Shown here in pieces: positions 1-10,471 of a stretch of DNA of 64,000 nt; within the stretch, counting starts at the first letter, position 1, and the number at the start of each line of letters is the position of its first letter. Both the position numbers and the translations under genes were made by a program. The notes beneath the pieces were generated by a model. That model was not told the DNA's origin. It saw only the letters and a list, made by a program, of their open reading frames with translations, and did not search any database. This DNA comes from Chlorops oryzae. Its lineage: Eukaryota; Arthropoda; Insecta; Diptera; Chloropidae. The stretch covers positions 127,342,393-127,406,392 of the forward strand of contig CM035806.1 of assembly GCA_020466095.1 (NCBI GenBank), given 5' to 3'.

Positions 1-1197
1 AGCATGGATTTTTTTCCTGGTAGATCAACTATGACAAATCTTGCGTTGTTTACTGAGTATTGCATTTCAGCTTTTTCAAATGGTTGCCAAGTAGATGTTG
101 TCTACACTGATTTCTCGAAAGCTTTCGATAAAGTTTCCCACAAATTATTGATATTTAAGCTCTACAAAATAGGTTTCCACTCCCACTTTCTGCGATGGCT
201 TGTAACATACCTATGCGATAGAACTTGTTACGTGTGTATTGAGAACGCTTTCTCTAAACCTTTCGTAGCATCCTCGGGAGTGCCTCAAGGAAGTATACTT
301 GGCCCCCTGCTATTTTCTCTTTTTATTAATGATATAACTAAAGTTATTAATCACTCTGAGTGCTTGTTATATGCAGATGACCTAAAAATTTTCCGTAAAT
401 TGAATAATTTTAATGATGCTCTTTTAATACAGTCGGATATAAATCAAATATTAAATTTTTGTGATCAAAACCATCTCTTTCTTAACGTAAAGAAATGTGC
501 TTTTGCCACCTTCACAAAATCAAATTGCCCAATAAATTCCTCTTACTTACTAAAGGATTATGTTCTTAGTAAAGTTGAGATTTTTAAGGACCTCGGAGTG
601 GTATTCGACTCAAAATTTACTTTTGTAAACCATCTAAACTATATTATTCCAAAATGTTATGCGATGCTTGCATTTATCAGAAGAAATAGTTTTCATTTTA
701 GGGATCCATATACGCTCAAAAGTCTCTATATTTCTCTAGTTAGATCGAAGCTCGAATACGCCTCAGTGATTTGGAGTCCTTTTTACCAAGTGCACATTAA
801 TCGCGTTGAAAGAGTGCAAAAGACATTCACCCGTTTTGCTTTGCGCTCTCTTAATTTTGGTACACAGTTGCCACCATATCGGACTCGATGTATGCTTATA
901 GATATTAAATTCCTTGAAATACGAAGAAAAATCCTGTCAATAATGTTTATTTCTGATATAATCTGTGGCAGAATTGATTGTATGCATCTTTTGCATCTTA
1001 TTTCTCTTAATGTACCAATTAGAAATCTTCGGCAATTAGAGTTGTTTTATAATGGCTTCTCGCGCACAAACTATGCTCTAAATTCTCCCCTTAAAAGATC
1101 TTTGACTGCCTATAATGTTATTTCCTCTAATAGTGCTGTTGATTTTACTGTCTCGAAAGATAAGCTTAAAGCAATTGTGAATACCTTAGTTACGTAA
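1..1197 (+). CDS. LINE reverse transcriptase, C-terminal part
   Basis: The enzyme copies the element's RNA onto nicked chromosomal DNA (target-primed reverse transcription). About 398 codons are visible with no internal stop. In order: the finger/palm motif DFSKAFDKVSHKLL (residues about 38-51), SGVPQGSILGPLLFSLFIND (about 91-110), the catalytic box LLYADDLKIF (about 120-129), then the thumb-like GVVFDSKFTF and a C-terminal region with LVRSKLEYASVIWSPFY. The endonuclease domain and ORF1 would lie upstream and are not seen. The intact frame suggests a fairly young copy. Family could be CR1, Kiri or Jockey; I cannot separate these by eye. Confidence 0.85.
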   Translation, partial: SMDFFPGRSTMTNLALFTEYCISAFSNGCQVDVVYTDFSKAFDKVSHKLLIFKLYKIGFHSHFLRWLVTYLCDRTCYVCIENAFSKPFVASSGVPQGSILGPLLFSLFINDITKVINHSECLLYADDLKIFRKLNNFNDALLIQSDINQILNFCDQNHLFLNVKKCAFATFTKSNCPINSSYLLKDYVLSKVEIFKDLGVVFDSKFTFVNHLNYIIPKCYAMLAFIRRNSFHFRDPYTLKSLYISLVRSKLEYASVIWSPFYQVHINRVERVQKTFTRFALRSLNFGTQLPPYRTRCMLIDIKFLEIRRKILSIMFISDIICGRIDCMHLLHLISLNVPIRNLRQLELFYNGFSRTNYALNSPLKRSLTAYNVISSNSAVDFTVSKDKLKAIVNTLVT

Positions 1198-1333
1198 ATT
1201 GTTTAAATAGTTTTAGTTTTGGAAAAATATTTTTATTTTTTATTTTCCTTAATTTTATATTTACTTATAATTTAAGTTTAAGCAAGTCTGTACGATGAAA
1301 TATCATAGACGAAATAAATGAAATGAAATGAAG
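1..1333 (+). mobile_element. 3' end of a CR1/Jockey-type LINE, cut by the window edge
   Basis: A non-LTR retrotransposon whose 5' part lies outside the window. The reverse transcriptase frame is open to the edge, ends at 1197, and is followed by about 110 bp of 3' UTR and a short AAATG-type tandem tail (about 1308-1331). A microsatellite-like tail in place of poly(A) is common in insect CR1-like LINEs. Clade assignment rests on sequence flavour only. Confidence 0.8.
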
Positions 1334-1343
1334 AATTCAATAT

Positions 1344-1699
1344 AAGAGTTGGTTCTCTAAATTTGTCAGAGCAAGAATGGATATTTAAAGGAGCGAAGCT
1401 TTTAGACAATTTAAAATTAAGAGAAGGAATGATTTCGAGGTAAAAGCAGGAGCGAGTCACAACCATTATATAAATTTTTGAGTTTTAGAAAGGAAGAAGA
1501 ATATTTTACATACGAAAATTGTCTGAATAAAATTTCAATCATTTTTAAAACGCGGAGTGATGTTTTAGCTCTGGGAGCAAATGGTTATCAAAACAATGTA
1601 AACACATTATGTTCTCTATGTAATCTGGACGAAGATGAATCCTTAGAGCACATGATGGCTAAATGCCCTGTACAAGGGCGTAGCCAGGATCTGAATTAG
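1344..1699 (+). pseudogene. LINE C-terminal zinc-knuckle scrap
   Basis: The frame at 1478-1699 reads ALGANGYQNNVNTLCSLCN followed by DEDESLEHMMAKCP. This is the CxxC...H...C pattern that ends the ORF2 of several LINE groups. An upstream stretch (about 1344-1440) in another frame may belong to the same protein. Homology stops near 1675, where an unrelated GTAGCCAGGAT repeat starts. It is a second LINE fragment, distinct from the one at the window start, and is dead as it stands. Confidence 0.55.
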
Positions 1700-2186
1700 G
1701 GGGGGACCAAAAAAATTTATTAAATGAAAAATCAACACTTGTTGTTTTAAATAGTACTTTAAGAAAATTTTGTTTTATTTATGTATGTACATATACTACC
1801 AAGGGACTAGCCAGGATTTTATTCGGGGGGGAATGCCATCAGGCAAATGCTAGCCGGCGAGGGTTTTCGGCAAAAATCGACAATCGATCAATGTAAAGGC
1901 CGACTTAGCAATTTCAAAGGCCAAAACACAATTAGGCTGCCTGCAGACAACCGCTCGTCTGCTGGCAGCCTTGGTGTTCAACAATTGCGACTGAGAGTGT
2001 AGAAAATTTGAGTAGCTCTATAAATTTGTATGTGGTCTGTTATAACTCATTTAACAATTATTTAAAACAAAGTATGCGCAGAGTTTTATCAAAATACTAA
2101 TTTTTATGTCGGCAAAAATTATTTTTCCAAATTATTGTTAAAATTTTTTTCTAGGCGTGCTCGTTTAAGTCTAGGGGGGGGCAAGC
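1672..2186. repeat. Unclassified interspersed sequence with repeated TAGCCAGGAT...GGGGGGG ends
   Basis: AAGGGCGTAGCCAGGAT at about 1675 and AAGGGACTAGCCAGGAT at about 1801 are followed by A/T-rich sequence and a run of seven or eight G. They look like related element ends. No coding frame is convincing. The sequence continues after the hAT MITE at 2744. Confidence 0.4.
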
Positions 2187-2194
2187 GCAATGAC

Positions 2195-2735
2195 TAGGGA
2201 TCGGATTTTACATATTTACAATATATTTCATTTTTTAAAATATTTAACATAATTTGCATACGAAATATTTTTAAAAATATTTTTACATATTTCTTAACAT
2301 TTTCAAAAATTATAAATATGAGCGCAGTAGGCGTTTGCATTTAACAATAAATTTCACACACCAACTGTCACAATTCAAAAACATTTTCATCACATTTTTC
2401 ATGTTTGACGAAAACGTCAGTTTTTCCACACTAACTACATTTAAAAAAAAATTCAATTTAAATATTTTGAAACAACCCATCAAACATTTCAGGAGTGTTT
2501 ATATTTATGAGTCCAAAATGAGTCCGCAAATTTTAAAAAATGTGCAGCTCAGAAATATGAGTCCAAAGTGAGTCAGAAATATGATGTTAACTTCAAAATA
2601 TTAGACGTATTTTTTAACATATATTCTACATATTTTTTAATATTTTTTCAAATATGAAGAATATTTAAAATATTTAAAAAAACATATTTTATATATTTTT
2701 AGAATTTTTTTGAAATATGTAAAATCCGATCCCTA
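2195..2735. mobile_element. Non-autonomous hAT element (MITE), 541 bp
   Basis: Terminal inverted repeats start TAGGGATCGGATTTTACATA at 2195 and end with the matching complement at 2735. The element is flanked by a perfect 8-bp target-site duplication GCAATGAC (2187-2194 and 2736-2743). Eight-bp duplications with TAGGG/CAGGG ends are the hAT signature. The interior is AT-rich with no coding capacity, so it would need a transposase in trans. Confidence 0.9.
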
Positions 2736-2743
2736 GCAATGAC

Positions 2744-3260
2744 TTCGCGGGATTTTGGGGAGAGAAAAAAAGGTTCTTTATTTCAGTGTTTTATTTAGAA
2801 AAATAAATGACAAATTTTATTTAATCGACATATTTATTGATTCGTTAACAATAACGTCATTGTCGTCGTTATTAACAGTTGTAATGTAGTTAGTTTTCAT
2901 ATTTTAAAGTGTTGAAAGAAAAATAAAATTAACCAAAAACGTCGATAGTATCGATGTTTTTATCATAAACTATTTTCTACCTATTGGATATTTTTTTCAA
3001 ATATCGAGTTAGACATTTTTTCTACTATCGCCCATCCCTATAGTAAATTCACAAAAAGTGACCAAAAATGTCGGTATGGCAGCTACGCTTGCGTGTGTGT
3101 ACTAGATTTCGACGATTTTTTTCGCCGCGTGTTATGTCATTTGCATGCCTTGTGGTGGATTTTTGAATTTCAAATTGTCGTTGAAAATAAAAAGGAAGAA
3201 TAAAGGATAAAAAGTTCAAGTTCGTTTTGAAATCCCATTTTTTCGATGGTGAAACCGAAA
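2744..3260. other. Region without recognised genes
   Basis: The host sequence of the MITE continues, then AT-rich DNA. It contains TATCGATG-like motifs (about 2945-2960) and a CGCCCATCCCTA segment (about 3027) that may be an eroded element end. No supported gene. Confidence 0.5.
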
Positions 3261-3352
3261 TTAAGGTAAAGCATATATATGCACTACGGTTTAAAGGAAA
3301 TCGACTGCAGATTCCAAAAAAAAAAAAAATAGAAAAGAATGTGCTATTAGGA

Positions 3353-3383
3353 CCTTTTCCATTCCAAATGGCTCCCAAGGTAA
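3353..3383 (+). promoter_or_regulatory. Candidate TCT-type initiator, ATG and splice donor (captured first exon?)
   Basis: CCTTTTCC (3353-3360) fits the polypyrimidine TCT initiator of translation-machinery genes in flies. Eight bases later comes ATG GCT CCC AAG (3368-3379, Met-Ala-Pro-Lys), followed directly by a GTAAAA splice-donor-like sequence at 3380. The same arrangement is in copy 2 (7951-7983). This is suggestive of a duplicated first exon of a ribosomal-protein-like gene, but could be chance. Confidence 0.3.
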
Positions 3384-4194
3384 AAAAAAATTGTAAAGTT
3401 TATTCAGAAGTTTTGACTTTAACCGTTTATTTTTTCCTCAATGGCTCAAACTTTTACCATTAGTTTAATTTTGCCTAAAAGCCCATACAATTAATTGGCT
3501 TTCAAACCCTATCACAGTTTTTTTTTTTTTTCTACGATAAACCATTATCGTGGGAGAATTTTTTTTCTCGACTTCCTGCTTAAAAACCTTGAGGCCCTAT
3601 AACTCTTCAGGAATGCATTTGCGACCCCCACCTCCCATACGATTTTTGGTTCATCTTGGCCTCCCCTAGCATCCCTATAAAAAATCATTTCCGCACGGGA
3701 CAACCTGTATACATAATAAGTTATTTTATACCTACAATTATTAATTTATATACATTTATTATGTATAAATTCCATTTTAAAAGCTGTATGTGTGGCTATT
3801 TCTTATTAAAAAAGTTCATTTGTTCTTATTACCATTATAGCACCTGCGGGAAAAAAGACTGGATTCAAAAAATCTGTTTTGAGCTCAGCTCTATAAAAAT
3901 ATATCCTGTTCCATATTTAAGCTGCCTTCGATTGTTTTTCAACAAGCCGGGGATTGTTTTTCAACAAGCCGGGCAGCAAGCCTTTCAATTAACGAATGCG
4001 CGCGCACCTAAGCGAGGGTGGGGAGAGTGGAGCTCACACAACCACGCCGAACAGACCAGGGGGAAAGCGTCTTTTAATCGCTGTAGCGAAGTCTGTAGTA
4101 GTTAACGTACGCGGCTGTTAAATTCGGCGGGACACCGTACGTATTGTCCGCAAGCCATTCAAAGGCCAGGAAAGCCGTACACATATCTACGGCC

Positions 4195-4268
4195 GGCCGT
4201 ACTGGGATTCAAACCCAGAAAGCCCAGGCACCTCTCTCGCGTTAGTCGACACCTTCTCAACTACGCCC
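4195..4268 (-). ncRNA. tRNA-like module (74 nt), pol III box A/B; not a clear functional tRNA
   Basis: Read on the minus strand, GGGCGTA pairs six of seven with TACGGCC as an acceptor-like stem. A five-bp D-like stem (GTTGA/TCGAC) and a perfect T stem CTGGG-TTTGAAT-CCCAG are present, and box B is close to consensus. The anticodon stem is poor, so I treat it as a tRNA-derived relic or SINE head. Copies lie at 8794-8867 and 21708-21781, where the acceptor is weaker. Confidence 0.5.
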
Positions 4269-4389
4269 CAGAGGCTCTTGCCAAACCCATTGATATTTGA
4301 CGATAAGAGCAACAGAGTTTGCACAAAAAACCCTGTGCACTTCAAGTATTTATAATGCATTATGACAAAAGGACAAAATAAGCTTAGGT

Positions 4390-4452
4390 GGCGGGATGGT
4401 TTAGCGGTCCGACTTGTGGTTGGGATGAAAGCGGTTCGATTCTCAGCCGTGA
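4390..4452 (+). ncRNA. tRNA-like module with box A/box B
   Basis: TGGTTTAGCGGTCC resembles an A box and GCGGTTCGATTCT a B box, about 35 bp apart as in tRNA genes. Stems do not close into a cloverleaf. The module recurs in copy 2 (about 8994-9056). Copy 3 breaks off at its start (21908). Confidence 0.4.
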
Positions 4453-4686
4453 TAAATCCAACAAATTGCGTTTTTCCAACTTTCTTTTTTTTATTTAACA
4501 TAAAAAAAGCGTATCGACTGACCGCTCAACTGACCGGCCATCGTGACGCGTCGCTTTGAAGTGATAATGTTTATTAAATCGATGATGCATAGGAGTTTTG
4601 TAAAAATGCCACGGTGTGACGTCGACTTCAATTCATGCCATGTCGACGTCGATGGGTGAATTCAGCAGACTCAACTGTTGTGCAAC

Positions 4687-4775
4687 TGGTAAGGCAGGTG
4701 GCTTCGTGGCACATGAGGAGAATATTGGCTAAGTAATCTGAAGAACTCGAGTTCGATTCCTGTCGTAGGCAAAAT
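4687..4775 (+). ncRNA. tRNA-like module, long-variable-arm type
   Basis: ACTGGTAAGGCAGGTGG gives an A-box-like start and GAGTTCGATTCCTGTC a good B box. The spacing of about 60 bp resembles Ser/Leu-type tRNAs with a long variable arm. A copy is at about 9290-9372. It is probably a decayed SINE head. Confidence 0.4.
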
Positions 4776-5265
4776 AACATGGAAGAATGAAGAATGGTGG
4801 TAAAATTCGAAAAATGCTAAAAAATTTTAAGGAAAAATAAATTGCCAAGTAAGATTGTTATTTGCCTTTGTCATCGCCACAAGTCCAGTTTCATAAATCC
4901 GTCCAAGAGAATTTGTTTGAGTTATTCCACTTTTGAATTATGAATTGGAAACGGCCGCTTACTAGCCCCTTTTTGCTAACTGTAGAAGTGATATCGATGG
5001 CCAGAACGAAACGCTTTTCACAAACCATCTGCGCAATCTTATTTTTCTATCATGTTAGAGCTGCTAGCGTTGGCGATTTCTCGCAATTTTGGCTATTTTC
5101 GACATTTAATGGCGGTCTTGTGATTCGATTTTGCGGTGACGTTTGTTGTGGCGATTTATTCGTTTCTAAGAGTATTTTTTTGGCTATTTACAGTATGACA
5201 AAACAGATAAATATTATAAGTTATAAATTTGAATTCATAATTCAGCTTTAAAAAATGAGTTATGC

Positions 5266-5456
5266 GGTATGTGCTAGATTTCGATTCGAATCCAATTGGA
5301 TTATTTATTAGAAAGAATAAAATATCAATCTCAATGTTTTCTCTTTATTAAACAATCATTTATTTTCTAAAAAAATAATCAATTTAGCTGAGTAAATGCA
5401 CACCTCTTTCTCGAATTCGAATCGAATTGGATTCGAATCGAAATCTACCACATACC
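5266..5456. mobile_element. Small palindromic element (MITE-like), 191 bp
   Basis: Inverted ends GGTATGTGCTAGATTTCGAT (5266) and the near-perfect complement ending CCACATACC (5456) flank an AT-rich core. Weaker symmetry extends outward to about 5215 and 5490. No clear target duplication. A second copy sits at 16572-16762 within unit A copy 2. Confidence 0.6.
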
Positions 5457-5489
5457 CGTTGAATTCATTTTTATAAATCATTTTATAAG

Positions 5490-5604
5490 CACGGTGTTAA
5501 CAAGTTTTGTTTATAGCTTAGAAATTTTCAATCGTATCAATTGAAAAACATTTTCGATTTTATTTAACACATCTAAGCTAATAACGAAATGTGTTAACAC
5601 AGAG
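5490..5604. repeat. 115-bp imperfect inverted repeat
   Basis: CACGGTGTTAACAAG...CTTAG at 5490-5521 is answered by CTAAGC...TGTGTTAACACAGAG ending at 5604. A copy is in the second unit A at about 16797-16912. It could be another tiny MITE. Confidence 0.45.
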
Positions 5605-5925
5605 CCTAAATAAAATTAATTCAATTATCTTCGAAATGAATTCAATCAAAATTAGAAATTGTTAGCTGGGGATGAAAGAAACTCAAGCCTCAAATGATCA
5701 ATTCTGTTGAGTTCACTATTTACAAATTATTTTTATTTGGATATATCTGACGTATAAACGTAGTAATAGTTACAGAATTTAAAATTTCTAAATTCGCTCA
5801 ATATATATGAGTATATCTAAAATTCCTCGACTGTCCAGTCTAATGTTGCAAGCTTCTCCACTCTTTGGTTTGAAGTTCTGTATGAATTCTACACACCATT
5901 TGCAAAAAGCACTTTTGTTTGTGCA

Positions 5926-7856
5926 CCCAACAAGCACAATAGCGCGATTAGACCAGCAGTAAGTCGAATCGACCTATTTAGGTTGAAATTACCCTATTCC
6001 TGATCTATTTTCCGGCCTTAAATATGACCTAACTTTAAAGTCCGTTTCGAAGGTTCAAATTACCTTTATTCGACCTATTTCATGACTTCAAAGTCGTTTC
6101 GACTAACAAGTTGATTTTTGGTCGAAAAGAGGTAAAAATGCCCTATTTTGTGACTTAATATTGACTTGACTTTGACTTCCAAATTAGGTAATTTTTCAAG
6201 GCAAACCGACCAATTTTTCGACTAAAATTCGACTTTAAAGTCCGTTTGACTTATAGGGCGAAATAGGGTCAAAAGTTGACTTATTTTGTTCCATGCTTCG
6301 ACTTCAAAGTCGAGCGGACTTGATTTTCGGACTTCATAGTCGGTTTGACTTTAAAGTCGAAATAGATCAGATAGCTAAAAATTTTATGACCTATTTCGAC
6401 CTAAAATGCCTTGTTTAACATTATAACTCGCACGCTCTCGATATTGTCAGAAGTCCGCACGTTCGCAGTTCGCAAATCTAAAAAAATGGGTAAAACTCGA
6501 GTGTCGCGGTTTTTCATACGAAAATGTAGCTGAGAAATAATTGTTTTTAAACATCATACAAACATGATTACTTTCTACTAAAAATAGTCTATTAGATTTT
6601 TAATTGGCTGCGTAAATTTTACTTTGTACGTGGATATCTTTATTATTTCCATTTTTTTTTAAATAAAACAGAATTTAGAACCACAATCCCTAAATTACCG
6701 AATTTTTTTTCGATTTAAAGATACTTCGATCTCCCTCTAAAGATAGAATGAGTGAAGAATTGCTTGACCAGTCTTTTAACTATTACGCCATCACTAATTA
6801 ATAAACTGTTTTCCAGTGTCTTTTCCCTTTGTTTTGCTTTCAGTTAGGCTGTATCCAAATTTAAGTTTAAATTTCCATTTTATTTGACTGGCGCAATTTA
6901 CTTCTTTGAGCAATAAATATAAATTTATGAAAGAAACACTTATGTGACGTCAGCATCTAGCAAAACAAAGAAAGGGTTCACATTGCGCTATCACAGCATA
7001 TGCCATATGGCGTGAAATGTCCAATGTTAGTATGTGTGTGTGAAATATCAAGTCAGATTATTTACTTTCAGGTCGGTTTTAAGTCAAAATGCCCTAAAAG
7101 GTCGATAAGACTTCAAAATGCCCTAATAGGTCGAAATTACCTATTAGCGCTAAAATAGGTAATAAATGACCTAATAGGGCTATTTCAGGTCGAAAAGCGC
7201 TAATAGGGCATTTTAGATCAGAAATGATTATGACTTTAAAGTCGAAATTACCTAATTAGGGAATTTCGACTTATAGGTCGAGGCATCAGAGTCGATTTTA
7301 CCTATTTGGTCAGAAAAATAGGTAATTTGACTTTGTGGTCGAATTTTATGTTTCGCCATCTTTGTTCGCACTACAGCTTCGTTTCAGCCAGCTTTTCGAA
7401 TGGGAAAATATTTTTAATGAAGAAAATTTTATTTTATCTTTCTTCATTGAAAAGGCCCGTGAAAAAATAAGAGATAGAAGGAACGCTTTTACCGTAAATC
7501 TTGCCTGGCATACGTGTTTCGTTTTTTGCAATCGAAAAATATGTTTCCATAAAGTCTCTATTTTATTTGTATTTTATTTAATAGAAAATATTTCGTTGAA
7601 AATATTTTGTTCATTTTACGATAAGTTCATGTGAATAAGTACGAAATAATCGATGCATATGTTGCTCTCTTTGTCTCTCGCAAACTTCGTTTTACTCATA
7701 AGTCCAATTAGGTCGAGAATCGGTCATTTCGACGTCGTACGGAGTTCTTTTCGACTAATATTTGGTAAAACGGACTTCTTTTCGCCCTGACTTGAAGTCG
7801 AAATGCCATATTATGCCCTATTATTACTTCCAATCGGCTTCCATTTTATTCCCCAC
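5926..7856. repeat. Tract of short degenerate palindromic motifs (GACTTTAAAGTC / AGGTCGAAAT type)
   Basis: About 5950-6420 and 7060-7850 are packed with variants of GTCGAAATAGGG, TAGGTCGAAA and the perfect palindrome GACTTTAAAGTC, in both orientations. The middle (about 6420-7060) is ordinary AT-rich DNA without the motif. The tract lies exactly between unit A copies 1 and 2. I found no clear terminal repeats or target duplication, and no believable gene; the 99-codon frame near 7335 is not convincing. Confidence 0.6.
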
Positions 7857-9752
7857 TTAAGGTAAAGCATATATATGCACTACGGTTTAAAGGAAATCGA
7901 CTGCAGATTCCAAAAAAAAAAAAAAAATAGAAAAGAATGTGCTATTAGGACCTTTTCCATTCCAAATGGCTCCCAAGGTAAAAAAAAAATTGTAAAGTTT
8001 ATTCAGAAGTTTTGACTTTAACCGTTTATTTTTTCCTCAATGGCTCAAACTTTTACCATTAGTTTAATTTTGCCTAAAAGCCCATACAATTAATTGGCTT
8101 TCAAACCCTATCACAGTTTTTTTTTTTTTTCTACGATAAACCATTATCGTGGGAGAATTTTTTTTCTCGACTTCCTGCTTAAAAACCTTGAGGCCCTATA
8201 ACTCTTCAGGAATGCATTTGCGACCCCCACCTCCCATACGATTTTTTGTTCATCTTGGCCTCCCCTAGCATCCCTATAAAAAATCATTTCCGCACGGGAC
8301 AACCTGTATACATAATAAGTTATTTTATACCTACAATTATTAATTTATATACATTTATTATGTATAAATTCCATTTTAAAAGCTGTATGTGTGGCTATTT
8401 CTTATTAAAAAAGTTCATTTGTTCTTATTACCATTATAGCACCTGCGGGAAAAAAGACTGGATTCAAAAAATCTGTTTTGAGCTCAGCTCTATAAAAATA
8501 TATCCTGTTCCATATTTAAGCTGCCTTCGATTGTTTTTCAACAAGCCGGGGATTGTTTTTCAACAAGCCGGGCAGCAAGCCTTTCAATTAACGAATGCGC
8601 GCGCACCTAAGCGAGGGTGGGGAGAGTGGAGCTCACACAACCACGCCGAACAGACCAGGGGGAAAGCGTCTTTTAATCGCTGTAGCGAAGTCTGTAGTAG
8701 TTAACGTACGCGGCTGTTAAATTCGGCGGGACACCGTACGTATTGTCCGCAAGCCATTCAAAGGCCAGGAAAGCCGTACACATATCTACGGCCGGCCGTA
8801 CTGGGATTCAAACCCAGAAAGCCCAGGCACCTCTCTCGCGTTAGTCGACACCTTCTCAACTACGCCGCAGAGGCTCTTGCCAAATCCATTGATATTTGAC
8901 GATAAGAGCAACAGAGTTTGCACAAAAAACCCTGTGCACTTCAAGTATTTATAATGCATTATGACAAAAGGACAAAATAAGCTTAGGTGGCGGGATGGTT
9001 TAGCGGTCCGACTTGTGGTTGGGATGAAAGCGGTTCGATTCTCAGCCGTGATAAATCCAACAAATTGCGTTTTTCCAGCTTTTTTTTTTTTTTTTATTTA
9101 ACATAAAAAAAGCGTATCGACTGACCGCTCAACTGACCGGCCATCGTGACGCGTCGCTTTGAAGTGATAATGTTTGTTAAATCGATGATGCATAGGAGTT
9201 TTGTAAAAATGCCACGGTGTGACGTCGACTTCAATTCATGCCATGTCGACGTCGATGGGTGAATTCAGCAGACTCAACTGTTGTGCAACTGGTAAGGCAG
9301 GTGGCTTCGTGGCACATGAGGAGAATATTGGCTAAGTAATCTGAAGAACTCGAGTTCGATTCCTGTCGCAGGCAAAATAACATGGAAGAATGAAGAATGG
9401 TGGTAAAATTCGAAAAATGCTAAAAAATTTTAAGGAAAAATAAATTGCCAAGTAAGATTGTTATTTGCCTTTGTCATCGCCACAAGTCCAGTTTCATAAA
9501 TCCGTCCAAGAGAATTTGTTTGAGTTATTCCACTTTTGAATTATGAATTGGAAACGGCCGCTTACTAGCCCCTTTTTGCTAACTGTAGAAGTGATATCGA
9601 TGGCCAGAACGAAACGCTTTTCACAAACCATCTGCGCAATCTTATTTTTCTATCATGTTAGAGCTGCTAGCGTTGGCGATTTCTCGCAATTTTGGCTATT
9701 TTCGACATTTAATGGCGGTCTTGTGATTCGATTTTGCGGTGACGTTTGTTGT
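7857..9752 (+). repeat. Repeat unit A, copy 2, first part
   Basis: Nearly base-for-base the same as 3261-5152, with small homopolymer-length differences. It stops at 9752, where the foldback element begins after GTTTGTTGT. The unit resumes at 15083. Confidence 0.9.
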
Positions 9753-10205
9753 AGGTGCGTCAAGCTGCACCCCCCTTTTCATGAAATCAAAAAATTTTTT
9801 TCTCAGAATTACGTGCTTTTTAAGTGCTAATTATGTACCGACTTAAAAAATTTTGTGCTCGTCCTTGTCAGATTTTAAGGACAAAAGTAATTTGTATGAA
9901 AGGGGGGGTGTAGCTTGACACCGCGAAAATTCGCACTTAACGATTTTTTCGAAAAATCGTTTATAGGTGGGAATTATGTGCTATTTAGTGCTCCAATTCT
10001 ATGGATAAAAAAAAATTTTATTTCAAAAATTTAAGGATTAAATCGACGAAAATTGTTTTTGGCAAGTACATTTTACCAAAAAATTCCGAATAAAAAAGGC
10101 TTTTATCAGAATTTAACTTTTTTATTAATATATTTACATTTTATTCTTTGAAAAAAAAACAAAAAAAAAAAATTTTTTTAATGTTAAAAAATTTTTATAT
10201 TTCAA

Positions 10206-10275
10206 CAAGGTTCGAACCCGTACGCAAGAGTCAATGTAAGCTAGCTAGAACACGCGGATCCGTTAACAGACCGAT
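10206..10275 (-). ncRNA. tRNA-like module 1 of the foldback arm
   Basis: On the minus strand GTACGGGTTCGAACCTTG is a good B box with a wobble-paired T stem, preceded by an A-box-like GGTCTGTTAACGGATCC. The mirror copy is in the right arm (about 14550-14621), and a diverged copy in the solo arm (about 17823-17895). Confidence 0.4.
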
Positions 10276-10397
10276 CGATTTAACAGAGGGAGAAATCGTG
10301 CTGTAACAGGGAATTAACATTGAAAGTTACAGAACCTGAGAGAAAAAGTGCTCTCGTCATTATGTCTACAGCATTTATAACGGGTATGACAGTATCT

Positions 10398-10471
10398 GCT
10401 AAGATGGCAATGCAGCGTAGAGTATGAATGCTAGCCTCTTAACCGAGAGGCCTCCGGTTCGAGGCTCATAG
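10398..10471 (+). ncRNA. tRNA-like module 2 of the foldback arm
   Basis: ATGGCAATGCAGCGTAGAG (A-box-like), an anticodon-arm-like GCCTCTTAACCGAGAGGC hairpin and CTCCGGTTCGAGGCTC (B box) follow in tRNA order. The mirror copy is at about 14357-14428. The diverged solo-arm version (about 18025-18093) has lost most of the hairpin. Confidence 0.4.

Larger units (their letters stand above)
3261..5925 (+). repeat. Repeat unit A, copy 1 (uninterrupted)
   Basis: This 2.67 kb stretch recurs nearly identically at 7857-9752, 15083-15102 and 16473-17231 (copy 2, interrupted), and partly at 20928-21908 (copy 3). It holds a duplicated 21-bp GATTGTTTTTCAACAAGCCGG tract (about 3931-3974), three tRNA-like modules and two small palindromic elements. 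No long conserved protein is evident; its 149-codon frame is conserved only because the DNA is. Copy 1 shows the empty sites of the two insertions in copy 2, at 5144-5152 (GTTTGTTGT) and near 5170 (TCTAAGAG). No TIR or LTR ends were found, so it may be a segmental duplication or an unclassified TE. Confidence 0.85.

Noticed and set aside
3656..4105. 149-152-codon frame present in all three unit A copies
   Set aside because: It is conserved only to the same degree as the surrounding non-coding repeat, has no domain-like pattern, and overlaps tandem and tRNA-like sequence.
4195..4268. Genuine functional tRNA gene
   Set aside because: T and D arms are good but the anticodon stem is poor, the acceptor changes between copies, and it sits in a repeat.
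5926..7856. CRISPR-like array
   Set aside because: Motifs are degenerate, palindromic and unevenly spaced, without constant repeats and unique spacers, and the DNA is clearly eukaryotic.
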